Positions 10,755 through 22,815 of a DNA stretch of 64,000 nt are shown piece after piece. Every line of letters starts with the position of its first letter. Position 1 is the first letter of the stretch. Position numbers and translations under genes: made by a program. Under the pieces are notes generated by a model. The model did no database searches, was not told the DNA's origin, and saw only the letters and a list, made by a program, of their open reading frames with translations. The DNA comes from Chaenocephalus aceratus (taxonomy: Eukaryota > Chordata > Actinopteri > Perciformes > Channichthyidae): assembly GCA_023974075.1 (NCBI GenBank), contig CM043798.1:62001-126000 (forward strand), given 5' to 3'.

Positions 10755-11792
10755 CAGGGATGGGCCAAACCTCCTCTTTTTGCGGCCCTCAGATTAATTT
10801 ATAAACAACGTAATTTCTGGAAAAGAAAATTACACATTTTAATTGTTTACTTGTAGTACTGATACCGTCCACTAGTTACGTCGCGATCTGCGTACATGAT
10901 GTCGTTCGGCAACCAAATACCGCAAAATAATCTGTGACGCGTTTGTGTGTATTCTTGTTTGTTTCCCGGGGAAACACTCACAAGAAACGCCGGCTGTTGT
11001 TATGCCTGCTGTGACGTTAAGTTGCCGCTTGTAATTATGCCTTTACAAGCTTAAAAGTTGTTTTTATCATCTGAATTTGGCGAAACAAGTTTAATATTCT
11101 AAAAACCAAGACTTTGTTTATTTGAAATCAGATGAAAACAAACTGCCACGGACCCTGCCGTGTTATCTACGCTCTGCATCAACCAAACGACTCGCTGCAC
11201 CCTCGCTGCGAGGGGGACCCAAGTTCCTATCAGCAAAAACACGTGGGTTTGCTATCCTGGCTCCAAGATGGTGGAATGAGCTCCCATTGACATCAGGACA
11301 GCAGAAAGCTTAAACACCTTCCGGCGCAGACTGAAAACTCATCTCTTTCGACTCCACTTCGAGCGATAGAACTATTAACAAAGCACTTACATACTAACAA
11401 AGGACTGGCTTATCTAAAGCCAGTTGAGTAGCACTTGAAATACTTGGCTCTATGAAACCTGATGTACTTATATGATTCTGTTTTCTTCAAGGTTGTGTCT
11501 TCCTGGTCGAATGTACTTATTTTAAGTCGCTTTGGATAAAAGCGTCAGCTAAATGCAATGTAATGTAATGTAATCTATGATACACTTTTCATTCATAATT
11601 TCAGCGGGAGGGGGAGCGGCGCTGAGGAACAGCAGAGTGCGGGTTGACAGGTGCCTGTGTTGACATTCCCCTTATTGTGTCTTAGGTTCAAGTTAGACAA
11701 CTAATGTCTGTGTTCCAAGTGAATCTGCGGCCCCCTGGTGGCCAGTACATCAATTATGTGGCCCCCACCACCATCCAAGTTGCCCATCCCTG
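10755..11792. mobile_element. Nonautonomous hAT transposon with nested LINE
   Basis: The left terminus is CAGGGATGGGCCAAACC and the right terminus in reverse is CAGGGATGGGCAACTTGG. Both sides are flanked by the identical octamer CTGTAGAG (10747-10754 and 11793-11800), a perfect hAT-type duplication. A subterminal GCGGCCC motif lies at both ends. The middle is interrupted by the 3' end of a LINE at 11125-11575, so the hAT is the older of the two. No transposase remains. Confidence 0.9.
11125..11575 (+). mobile_element. 5'-truncated LINE 3' end (CR1/L2-type)
   Basis: The reading frame encodes the extreme C-terminus of a non-LTR reverse transcriptase protein, including RGFAILAPRWWNELPL. A frameshift follows, then RRRLKTHLFRLHFER and a stop. 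The 3' UTR has GTCGCTTTGGATAAAAGCGT and ends in a microsatellite-like tail of TGTAATGTAATG. This W-N-x-L-P ... K-T-H-L-F pattern is the usual C-terminal end of CR1/L2/Rex-type LINEs. It sits wholly inside the hAT at 10755-11792. Confidence 0.8.
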
Positions 11793-11800
11793 CTGTAGAG

Positions 11801-12849
11801 GGTGCTATGTGGGTCACTCAAGCATCTCCCGTCTCTCTGCCAATCACAGAGCTGCAAAGTAATGCTTGTCGCTGTGCAGGCCTGTGGTTGGGGGAGCAGA
11901 TGGGGGAGGGCTGGTCAGCGTGTCACGTTGACCCTGGTGTTGGAGTGTTAGTGTGTTGAGAATATAGCATGGTAATGAAGTTGGTCCCATAACCTGATTA
12001 GGCGTTCTCTGCCGGTTATAAAGGAGCTATTAAAACCAAAGAACTTCAGTTCTGTCTGTGAAACATTACAGTATTCTATTTGTTTTGGCTATACCAGCTC
12101 ATATGTATTTTTGATTGCTTGGACATACTTAGTTGCGAGTCATTTGCTTAAATGGGTATAGCAAGCTGGAGGGCTTGGCCTGTGGACACATTTTTGAACT
12201 CCTTAAAATTAAAACAAGAGTTTGCCTTAGCTACGTGTGACGAACACGAAATATGTGGTTACATTTTCTGTTTATTGTTATGTATTTTGTCTTGTATAAG
12301 CTCTGTTATACTCTCTGTATCTGCCGTGGACTTGGCATTCTGGCGAGACTGACTTCTTATTATACATCCATGGACTGACCAGACGAACGGCAGCAACTTT
12401 CCCTCTACTTCATTTATTTCTCCTGTTCTACAGGGTAGTGTGTACATGTATGTGATAGTTTGATTTTTGTTAAGAAACTAGTCATTGAGATAAATACAAG
12501 AGGCGATAAAAACAGTCATAAAAGTCACAAAAGGGAATTAATTTACAAATCATTTATAATTATGAATGTAATAATAAGTAGGCTACTATAAAAATTAAGT
12601 CTTGTGAAAAAAGGTTAAAATGTGTATGTTCTTTGAAAGGTTTTAAAACATTTTAATTCCTATAAAAGAGGTGAACAGGGTTAAAACGTACAAGTATAAG
12701 CATACTTTCCTTCAAAATTGTTAATCCATGATCCACCTGTTAAATCTTTTTTTTGGAGATATTACGCTGGTGATTGATTAGTCATGCCTGCAGAGGTCTG
12801 AAGGGGGAGCTGCTGGCCACGATTCCTCATTAGTGCGAATGTTGTTTAC
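11801..12849. other. Intergenic, nothing recognised
   Basis: No convincing exon, RNA or repeat was recognised. Short frames are present by chance. Confidence 0.35.
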
Positions 12850-13960
12850 AGCATTCCACTATAGTGCTTCAAATCTTTATTCTTCCGCTTATTTCAGCCA
12901 ATATTTTGGCTCTCCATAACTTCAGCTTATTTTCAGCTACAGAAACCATTCAAATATTAAACTATTCAGCCTGTTCAGGAATCGATGGGAAACCTTCAAC
13001 TTTTTCAAAATATTGTATACCTTTTGAAATACTCAGCTTTTTAAACTATTTTTGTAACATTGAAGTCAATGGGAGATGCCTTCAAATCCTGTTTTCCTAC
13101 ACTTTGCACCAAATGCTTCTCCTTCCACATAATTTCAGCCAGAAACTTCATTCCAACTTTCAAATGATCACAATCCCTTCAGCTATAACACTTGTATAAA
13201 AGATATTTGATATCTTTTCAACTTTTTGAGATATTGAATTTAGTTTGGAGCTTGGTAGAGAGGCCTTTTTCAGATTTTAACATTAGAGTGGATGGAGCAG
13301 CTCGTTAACTCTAGAGTACTTTGATCTCAAAACAGAGTGCAGCAGTGATTACAATTCTCCCCCAAAAATATTTTAAACTTGCCATACTTCCCAAACCCTA
13401 CACTCCTCAGACATATTTTTTCATGGAAAACGTAGGAAAACCTCTCATACTGTATGTTGAGAAATAAAAACAAAATAAGAACAAATATTAAACAAAATGC
13501 CTCTTGAAGTGACAAAACGTTCAACATTCCTCCATTGAAACCCATTGTAATTTCAGGCAGATATTTCCTCACGGTAGCAGCCGCACACCTTTAGTTAAAC
13601 TGCCAAAAAGGCCACATTATTAACCCGAAACTACACAAAAATTACACTTCAGATACTCAACTTCGTTGACATGCTTCACGTTTTGAAATTTCACAGATAT
13701 CTGTTACGGTTCTTCCACAAAACGTTCACATGTAAGAGGTTAATCTCTCATTCAGAACAATGGAAACCTGTGATCTCTACAGAGCTCGTTAGCTCAACTA
13801 TAAACACCTGTGTAATGGAACACGATGATGTCATCACTCCAACTGACATGCAGCAGACTTCAACAGTCCAGCTGAAGACATCTTCGGGACAGTTTTGAGA
13901 TTTCTTCAAATGCCGTTGCCATGGCAACACAATGCTCACCTTGAAAAACTAGTTTTTTGC
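12850..13960. repeat. Unclassified repeat-like block
   Basis: The text is dominated by phrases such as TTTCAGCCA, TTGAAGTCAATGGGAG and TTTTCAACTTTTTGAGATA, which are typical of abundant unclassified fish repeats. There is no coding frame or terminal repeat that I could pair. The call rests on general resemblance only. Confidence 0.3.
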
Positions 13961-14409
13961 ACAAATCCACGTTTATTTTCAAAAGAACCGTTGCGACTTT
14001 CGACTGATTTCGATAGAGCGGGTCACATATGGCAAATGTGTGGTTGGGGGGAACCAGGTCAATTAAAGTACTTATTTAACTAGTAAATACATTGAGTTTG
14101 AGTAAAATACTTGGTTACTGATTAATTTAGGTCATAATATATTCAATTGCAAAGCAAAACTGCTGTAATTGATTTATTTTGTCCTTTGGTATTTTTTAAA
14201 GGTTTTCAACCTGAAAGAATCCTAATGTGTCCTTGAAAAGTTGAAATAAAGAGAAGGAAAAAGGATTCCAGTTGTCCATGCGTCCTCTGTTGCCCCTCAA
14301 GCCTCTCAAATGTGCAAACACTCAAATAAATGCCAAAAACCCAGAGAACTTGACAATACTTATCAGAATAAAAGTATGTTAAATAACACTGCTACCTAGT
14401 TAATAACTC

Positions 14410-14870
14410 TACTTTACTCAGTGGAGGCTCGTCCATTGAGGAAAGGGAGGACCATCCTCCCTACAATTTCAGAGAAAAATAAACTTTGAAGAGAACAATA
14501 AATACACCTCAATTTAAAAGATAAGCCTGTTAAAATACAGATAATAGCCCTGGTTTTGGGACTGAAATGGGGCTAGAGACGAGCCTCCCCTTGGGCGGGT
14601 CTAGCCAGAGGCTCTGGATTGGGCGCCTATATCATCAGTGAACCAATCAGCGGATCTGACTGCGCATCAGAGTGTTGATGGGGAGGGTTATCAGCGATAT
14701 CAGAGTTTTTTCTGAACCGGGGAACAGGGGCGCTGCGCCCTCTTACCAAAATCAATTCCTTGAATTAGGCTTCGATTATGTTTTGGCCCGCCATCTTGTG
14801 GCTCAGCAAAAAATTGGCCCAAGGCCAAACTTACTTGCCTACCCCTGATGTAGAATATACACATATGATA
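14410..14870. repeat. Degraded DNA-transposon ends
   Basis: CAGTGGAGGCTCGTCC at 14420 and GAGACGAGCCTCCCC near 14577 form an inverted pair. A second terminus, TTGCCTACCCCTG near 14850, is a hAT-like right end (in reverse CAGGGGTAGGCAA). These are fragments of at least two elements and no duplication was found. Confidence 0.4.
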
Positions 14871-14969
14871 GAAAACCCTGAACACCCTGCTAAATTAAAA
14901 GTCATGGCCTAAAGGAGTGATGTTTTTAATGACCATGAACTACAACGGCCCTTATTAAGGTTTAGCTGG

Positions 14970-15150
14970 GGGCTTTGCAGTGGTAAGAGAAGTATTCAGA
15001 TATTTTACTTAAGTAAAAGTTCTTATACTACACAGTGTCTGATACAAGTATATGTCCTGCATTAGAAACGTTACTTAAGTAAAAGTAAGTGAGTATATCA
15101 GCAAAATGTATAGTATTTAAACGTAAAAGTATATGCAAAGAAACATACCA
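14970..15150. repeat. Fish TACTTAAGTAAAAGT-type repeat
   Basis: Alternating phrases such as TTTTACTTAAGTAAAAGTTC and TTACTTAAGTAAAAGTAAGT mark a very common fish nonautonomous DNA repeat. Similar text recurs near 16940-17030, 31022-31510 and 39980-40080. Confidence 0.5.
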
Positions 15151-15385
15151 AATATATAAATTGTTCAAAACAAATAAGTAAATTAACTTAATGCTCATGC
15201 CAAATACTTACTAATCTCTAAACTGGGTAGCTGATTAACAGATTTAGCTGTTCTCACTCATTTTTTAACTTCATCCGACTGCTTTGGTCATGCTTCAGTA
15301 TTATTGCTTCAGCTTCTTTTTTTATGAAAGATATTTCTCTACTCCTGTTAGGATTTGTCTGTGTTGGTATTTTTCGTGTCCTTTT

Positions 15386-18097
15386 CAACAAGTCCTCCAA
15401 CTCATACGACCAAATGGGTCGATTGTTTTAAGCCCTTATTACGACCAAATATGTCGTTTGTTCAAGCGCTTAATACGACCTATAATTACGTTTTAAAATT
15501 GTCGGCCTCGAGTGCTCCCGTTGAATGCAAACGTTACAGAGGGTTGTTTATTCACAAATAACCCTCTCTGTAAAATCCTAAATTGTAGGATAGTTTGGCC
15601 ATTAAAACGCTTTATGATTAGATTTCTAGCGAGAAGTATATATTGTACTTTTAGAATCCACGTCCAGTCGATATCAAGGATCTATAGTTTGATAGATATT
15701 ACGAAGATGATTTGAGATTTCGTCAGGAGAACGTGTATATGCGGCAAGCTTCCATGTAAAGTTACGGGTTGAAAACAGTATTTCCGGTCTCGCCGTTTTC
15801 ATAATAAAACCAATGATCAAATGATTTAACAGTGATATCTGCACTACTCATCCACTAAAAAAACATCAGTTTATCCTAGTTAATTATACGACATTAATTG
15901 GTTTAAATTGTGTACAATGCTTTTGTGTTTTTCCCATAGGTTTTTCTCTTTCGATTCTGAGAGACACATTTCTTTTTTCAGAGGTTTTGATAGGCTAAAA
16001 TCACGCCGCAATGCACGTCGGGATATGGTGTTTATGTGATATGAAATCGGAAAACATTAAAAATAATAATAATAATACTTTATTCCGAGTGTTCTTGCTT
16101 TTCTCTTTGAAGGTCATCACATAACGGCATTGTAATACACGGTTCGGCTGCATTAAATATTACATATCTGCCCTAGATATGTATTTATAGAGCCCTGATC
16201 AGAAGACCTTTTGACAAACTGGAAGAGATGCCGCTAAAACTGAATACGTGACGTGAACCATAAATATATCAACAATTAAACAACATCTTCCATTTCTTTT
16301 CACACAATACGTCTCCTTGCAGTATCAACACTAATTCGGCTGACTTTTATATTTGATCCAATTAGTAGATAGTCTGTATTTACACCATAACGGTGCACAG
16401 CTTTTTAAAGATATTACTGATTTTCTGAACTACCTTTCCAACTCCTCATGCAGTTGACTGTTACAGGTCTATACAGGTTCATGGTACAATGCATAAGCTT
16501 CACATCGAGAGACTGAAACTGTATTTTCCTTTACCGTTCTGTTTTAAACTCACAATAAAGTGAATAATCATATTATGTACGATATTATTATGTTGTATTA
16601 ACTAGACCACTGGTCTAAACCGCACCTCCTAGTGGTTAAAGCACGTTATTGAATGTAGTTGTTGAATAAGTTATATTTATTTAGTTATTGATGAAAACAT
16701 TTAAATATTAAGAGTAGCCTACATACAAAATAGGGGTCAATGATAGAAATATAGAATGGAAAATATCTAGAAGATACTGTAGTGATCTCTACAATAAAAC
16801 AGTTTAGTGCAGGACGTCCAAAGATATTAACAGGAGGATGTGCAAAACAGACAAACTGATAAGGCTGAATTTTACTCAGGTGTAACTAAAGTCTGATTTA
16901 AGGGTTGTTTATATTTCACATCATTAATCAGAATCAGCAAAGTAACAAAAATAAATGTAGTAGAGTAAAAATACCAGGTTAATCTCTGAATTGTAGTGGA
17001 GTAGAACAAAGTAGTACATGCTGCTGTAACAAAAACATTTCCCAACTTGGGATCAATAAAGTATATCTTATCTTATCTTAAGATGATCGATGGCTACTGC
17101 CATATTTGCAAAATTTGCCTCTGAACCTTGACAAGTGCATGTTTCCGGCTTATCAATGAACAACAGGAGGGGTAGACATAAAACCATCTGTTAAATAAAG
17201 CTCTTCTGACCTTAGGTGTCATGTGGGTATATTATTTCACCATTTATTAATTATATGTTTTACAATTGATAACACCACTGTGTTTCGTATCCCCTAAACC
17301 TCCAGGGTGTACACGTTTAATACTGCCAACTTGGGAATACTGGGGAAGTCTGCCGTGGTTCCATTCCATTTCAAAGAGCTGTTTGACAGCCTAACCTTGT
17401 CGCACTGCCACTCCAACATCCAATCACAGGGCTTGATGACTAATCACGGGGTTTGTAAAGCAAGGCGGATGTTGTAGTCCCAAACGATAGCTGGGGATTC
17501 TGGGTAGTGTAGTGTCTTCGGAAACTGTAGTGTCTAAACTCCTAAAAAACTATTTGTTTCTCTGACTCGAAGGTTAAAAACACAAAAGCATTGTACACCA
17601 TTTAAACCAATCAATATTGTGTAATTAACAAGGATAAACTGATGTTTTTTAGTGGATGAGTAATGCAGATATCACTGTGTAATCTTTTGACAGTGAGGGG
17701 AATATATCCGGTTTTATTATGAAAACTTCGAGACCGGAAATACTGTTTTCACCCACGCTAACTTTACATGGAAGCTGCCGCATATACACGTTATCCTGGC
17801 GAGACCTCAAATCATCTTCGTAATATCTATCAAACTATAGATCCTACACATCCACTGGACGTGGATTCTAAAAGTACAATATACACTTCTCGCTAGAAAT
17901 CTAATCAAAAAGCATTTTAATGGCCAAACTGTTCTACAATTTAGGATTTTCCAGAGAGGGTTATTTGTAAATAAACGGGAGCATGTTGTTTCTTACACGA
18001 CCACTAGAGGTGCTACACTTTAAAACGTGGCTATGGGTCGTAATCTGGTGCTTAAACAATCGACCTATTTGGTCCTTTTTTGTAGGAGGACAGGCTG
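15386..18097. mobile_element. Long-inverted-repeat DNA element, copy A
   Basis: The left end is CAACAAGTCCTCC and the right end in reverse is CAGCCTGTCCTCC. Both continue into GACCAAATGGGTCGAT or GACCAAATAGGTCGAT and then several hundred bases of diverged inverted repeat (about 15386-15980 against 17530-18097). Shared blocks include TTTGGCCATTAAAA, ATCTATAGTTTGATAGATAT and CATCAGTTTATCC. The whole element is the reverse complement of copy B (38783-41627). It encodes no protein, so it is nonautonomous. No 8-bp duplication was found here, unlike copy B. Confidence 0.85.
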
Positions 18098-18954
18098 ACA
18101 AATAGACAATGGAATATTCATGTGAAAATAGTGCCATACTCTGCCATGCCTGTAGAAATGTTGGTCAAACATAATGCACAGATGCCTTCACCACGAATGG
18201 CTACAAAAAGATCTCATATCCCAAGTTTATCAACGAGCTAATATTGCAGCTGAAATGTTCTCCAGGTCACAAAGTCAACCTCACATGATGATGTGATCCA
18301 GTTTTCAAGCACAGTTTACAATATGTTCTCATTTGTTTTATCAGTAGCTTTGAAGCTGTTGTGCTTTTCTTTGCCACAGTCCACTTTGGACTGTATGAGA
18401 TATTTCAGGATTGTACTTTTAACTCACTTGAAATGTTCTCACTTGCTTGGTTTCAAAACATAACAAAGGCCATAATCTGTTCATTGGGACCATCAATGCT
18501 ATTTCTCATTGCTGTTGCCGGCCTCTATTGCTCATGTAAACCTACTACTGCTGCGCCCCTGTAACCTCAGAGGCACCCTGAGTCATGTTGTTCTGGAACC
18601 GGGCCTGTATACGGCCATATACTAAACACACTACAGAGCCCATTCCGTGTCCTGTTTGTGTTTACTTCCTGTCTGCCTTCTCCTGGTGATTTATCTGACG
18701 TCCAGCGCTCCGTCTTTTAACCTCTTTCCCTTTCTCTTTCTGGATCCTCCTTAGCAACCTTCATTATAGTCCTTCACAGTGGTCTGTACTGCTGGATTAA
18801 CAACGAGTCACATGTTGAGAAGTTACAATCAGAATCGAGTATTCAACTAAGCCGTGTAATACAAGTTGTTAGTAGCCTTAAGGGCCTACACAGTTGTTAT
18901 GCTAAACCACATGGCCCTTCACTGGAGGTATAATGAGCTGCACTAAACTACATT
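18098..18954. other. Intergenic with a hAT fragment
   Basis: Positions 18718-18795 resemble the inner part of the hAT at 8090-8890 (shared GGATCCTCCTTAGCAAC-type text). Nothing else is recognised. Confidence 0.4.
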
Positions 18955-19143
18955 TCAGCATTTAAAATACCTAGCCATTCTTTTGAGATTATTTTGGTGA
19001 AAGTAACTAAAAAGTAACTAAAAAGTAGTGTAACTCATTACATTTGAGAGACAGTAATATTGTAATGTAACTTATTACTTTCAAAAGACAGTAATAAGTA
19101 ATATGTAATATATTACATTTTGGAAGTAACTTGCCCAACACTG
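18955..19143 (-). mobile_element. End of a hAT element (CAGTGTTGGGC type)
   Basis: In reverse this starts CAGTGTTGGGCAAGTTACTT and goes on with repeated AATATATTACATATTACTTA-like text. This is the known terminus of a widespread fish hAT family. The opposite terminus was not found, so it is truncated. Confidence 0.65.
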
Positions 19144-19756
19144 TACAACCCAATACAGAGTATATTCAAACAATATAGTATCGCCCTTGACACTCATAGT
19201 TCTTTTGTTGTGTTCTCTGCATGGGAAAATGGACGTGTGGTGTGAGTTTGTGTGACTTGGCAGCCCTGCCACATGAATGAGCACAAATGCTCTCTCTTGC
19301 AACATTAATGAGTGAGACATCATGTGTGTAAATGCCCTGTGATTCTGTTCAGCACCAAAGTAGTTTGATTATTGGACCATGATAGATAGTTACCTTATTC
19401 TATTAAAAGATAAATAGATAAACAATCAGATAATCAAACCAAACCAAAAGTATAGGTAATCATTTTCGATCCTTTATTTTAATTGTCATGTTACGCATAT
19501 TGCAAAACAAAGATTACAAATAACACAAACAAATTTGTTTTGGACTAAATTGTTGAAAACAGACACGATGAATATACACAACTAAAGAATAAGCCTAAAG
19601 CTGCCTTCACATGCTAGGAAATGTTTTCAATAGTCACAGCGGGGTGGGGGTGCAGAGCCTTGCAGTGATGGCAGCTAGCATGTTTGGTTTCTTTGGTTAC
19701 CTCCTCTGCTTGAATGTGCTGCTTCTGGACATGTCAAATACAGCTGTTATCGCCTT
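19144..19756. other. Intergenic, nothing recognised
   Basis: Short frames only. No domain, repeat or RNA gene was seen. Confidence 0.35.
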
Positions 19757-20060
19757 GCGGCCCGTCCACACGGCGGCATGCGTTGAAGCTTCAACGCTTC
19801 TGCCCATTCTATTTGAATTGGGTGACGTCACACTTCGCCGAACTGCTTCGTGTTGCTCGCTTCAAAAGTTGAGCAATGTTCAACTTTTGAAGCTTCGACA
19901 GAAGCGTCAGCCAATCAAATGATATGCCAGTACAAGCTCTAGCAAATCAAACTGCGTGCTTGTGTGTCCGGGGCAGGAGATTCATGTGATTGGTTGTTGG
20001 TCGAGCTTCAGACACGCCCGCCCAGTAAGCTTCAATGCATGCTGCCGTGTGGACGCTGCG
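19757..20060. mobile_element. MITE with ~28-bp inverted termini
   Basis: CGTCCACACGGCGGCATGCG at the left and, in reverse at the right, CGTCCACACGGCAGCATGCA form a clear terminal inverted repeat that continues into TTGAAGCTT. Internal GCTTCAACGCTTC and CAACTTTTGAAGC motifs are also partly palindromic. There is no coding sequence and the target duplication is unclear. Confidence 0.75.
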
Positions 20061-21246
20061 TTAGTTTTGCATGGAGTTAAGCAGCAATCAGTTTAAAATA
20101 ATTTAAAATCTAAGTGAAAGGATTTGTGCCAATTTCAATGGGTGCCAAGGGCAGCAATTCCTGCAGCACAGTCTCACTCCCTATACGTCCAATAGCGATG
20201 CTTGGTCAGGGTCCCGTGGCGTGCAGTTGTGACGCGCCAAGTCTCCTTCAGCTTCATAAACTGACGCAAAGAGCTTTCAACTGATTGCAATGCATTCCCA
20301 TCGGCGGCGGTATTTGACGCTCAGGGAAGCAGCGCATCGATCCATGTCGGCGGCTCTTAAAGGCAATGTGAGCGTCCATTCGGAAGTAAGCAGTACTGTC
20401 GATTGATTTTACAGTGATATCTGCACTACCCATCAACTCAAAAACACCAGATTATCCTTGTTAATTACACAACATTGATTGGTTTAAATTGTGTACAATT
20501 ATTTTGTATTTTTCCCCTTCGATTCAGAGAAACAAATATTTTTTCGGAGTTTAGGATGGCAGAATTGCCATTTGGGACTACACCATGTGCTTTTCTTGAC
20601 AAACCCTGTCCCTGTCCTCAAGCTCTGTGATTGGATGTTGGAGTGGCAGTGCGGGAAGTTTACGCCGAGCGTCAAAAAGCGCTCTGAAATGGAATGAAAC
20701 CCATCGACGGCACACTATCCAAAACAGGACTCGAACGTGCCACACGATAAAACAGATACACAGAAAAAATAGTGCAAGTAAATACTGATCCGCAAGCTGC
20801 ATGATACTGTCAGGAGAGGGCGCTCCGTTTATTATTTCTGTGTTATTGTAAATTACTGAACACTTTTGAATAGTTAATCTACTATAATTAGTTTGTTTTA
20901 ATATCGAATCATATCAATTTGTTTTAAAGCTCAATAGAAGACCTTTGACCGGCACTTTTCAAATTTTGTCCGGAAGATTTCAACTTTAACGGACATGTTG
21001 ACCGGCGAAAAAATATTCTAATGGGAACTCTGCTGTAGATACCCCCACACCTTTATGCTTACATGTATTTAAAAGAAGACCTTGACCTAAAGTATTATTT
21101 AATGTTTTAACCTGTTTAGCCCTGAGCCTGTTTTTCAGGTCTCAGGCTCGAAAATGCCATTCCCAGAACAAATGACCAAAAAGGGTTAAATTAATAATCT
21201 TGTTTCTCAAAGTAATGATAAACCTGTGAGTTTGATGTAGAAAAGT

Positions 21247-21338
21247 CAGAATCAATATAGATAGTTTTTTATTTTAAAGAAAATTCAGATTTCTATCTGA
21301 ATTTTCTTTAAAATAAAAAACTATCTATATTGATTCTG
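21247..21338. repeat. Perfect 44-bp inverted repeat with 4-base loop
   Basis: The arm at 21247-21290, beginning CAGAATCAATATAGATAG, is repeated exactly in reverse complement at 21295-21338. Only TTCT lies between them. I found no mismatch over 44 positions. In the related copy at 52034 the first arm is present but the second arm is not, so the palindrome arose after the two copies separated. Confidence 0.9.
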
Positions 21339-21741
21339 GTAAGAAACTTTAAATTATAGTGTCCGTTCAAAGATTTGTTTTTACTTATAGTGAAAACTAC
21401 CCTTGGATGATGGTAAGGTAGACTAAAAGCTTTAGGAATACAAAGTACAACATATAATAAGTACCCTGTATCAATATTGATGCAAAACAAGTGACATGTG
21501 ACCTTTTTAAGAGAGGTTTAGCAAAGAAAACTCCACCTCTGAGGTGATTTGAGTGGAAATGGGGGTTCTCCCGTTTTCCTGGAACCCATTGGTCGATTTT
21601 GGTGATTGACATCTCTTTCTGACTGTTAGAGCCAATAGAATCGAAGGAGAATCTCCCCACTCACACACATGGTAAAACAAAAAGGTGGGGGCTTCGCGCA
21701 CACAGTTTTACATCAGAGTGATATAAAACTAGCTCTGACAT

Positions 21742-22815
21742 CAGGGGCCTATACTACGAAGCTGGTTCAACCTAACCTGGATATGTTTGAGTTGGCCGGT
21801 TGGCCTAATCCAAAACATATGCGCTCTCGCTAAGCGGTCCTACGACGCTGGTTATCAAGTGGATCGCTCAAGCCAGCCGTGTCCTATCTAGTTAGGTGCA
21901 CGTTCACATGAAAGGGGTGGTATTTGGAGCATTCGACCAATCACAAACATGGAGAAGCGTACTGACAGCGCAGCGTCATACTTCCTGAATGAAAAGTGAA
22001 CTTTAATACTAGTCAAAAATGAAGAAGTTAAACTTTAAACATCCATGACTTACTTGATCCAGGATCAAAGCCACAGAGCTGCAACTGCAAGGTGAATACA
22101 GCTGGTAACAGAACAAGTGTTTGAATGCATACATTAACAGGTTTATGATATCACTGCCCCGTCTAAGACACAATCTGACTTTCATTACGTTTGACTCGAG
22201 TGTTTCCTCAACTTAATGTGTTGCTTAAAATAATACTTCTGCATACAGTATGTGACACTGTGAGTGTTGCACGGCCAGATACGGATCAGCTGACTCAGAT
22301 AAGGAGATATATGATACATTATGATGTGATATGATGTGATATGATGTGATATGATGTGATATGAATGATAATGGGACACATCAACGTCTGCACTCAGTGT
22401 ACTTATGTTGTGGCAGATATTTAAGTAAGCTTTCTTAACGCTAATGTTATAATAGTCAGATTGCTCTGAAGATGGAGGTGATATTCTATTCATGTTCACG
22501 TTCACACAGTCGGTGATTTTTGCCGGCCGTCTTTCCTGCAACAGCAGATTTTCTGTATTTCCTTTCTCCTGTAATATGACTTGATCGCTTTAAACTCTGC
22601 ACACTGAGCTCTGATTGGTCAGCAGGCAGTGCTTTCACTGAGTTGATCTCTTAGCCTGCAACCTAACCTGCTCCCGACCAGGTTAGCCGCTAAGCATAAG
22701 TTACCATGGAGATCTAGCCTGCTAAAAAGAGAATCAGCTTCGTAGGACCGGAAACCCAGAGTTTCCCCTGAATTTAGCCGGCTAAAAGAAAATCCTGCTT
22801 CGTAGTATACCCCCT
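21742..22815. mobile_element. Inverted-repeat element (TATACTACGAAGC type)
   Basis: Left end CAGGGGCCTATACTACGAAG and right end in reverse CAGGGGGTATACTACGAAGC form a terminal inverted repeat. Subterminal CTGGTTCAACC / AATCCTGC and CTAAGCGGTCCTACGACGCTGG motifs belong to a common fish family that I cannot assign securely; PIF/Harbinger-like is possible. It encodes no protein. It is inserted inside the TTAA-type element. Confidence 0.7.
22321..22360. repeat. 10-bp tandem repeat, four copies
   Basis: ATGATGTGAT is repeated four times exactly. The related fragment near 24745 has only a diverged single version, so the expansion is local. Confidence 0.9.

Noticed and set aside
22185..22541. A 118-codon minus-strand frame
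   Set aside because: It overlaps a transposon and a 10-bp tandem repeat (HHITSYH-type peptide) and has no domain.
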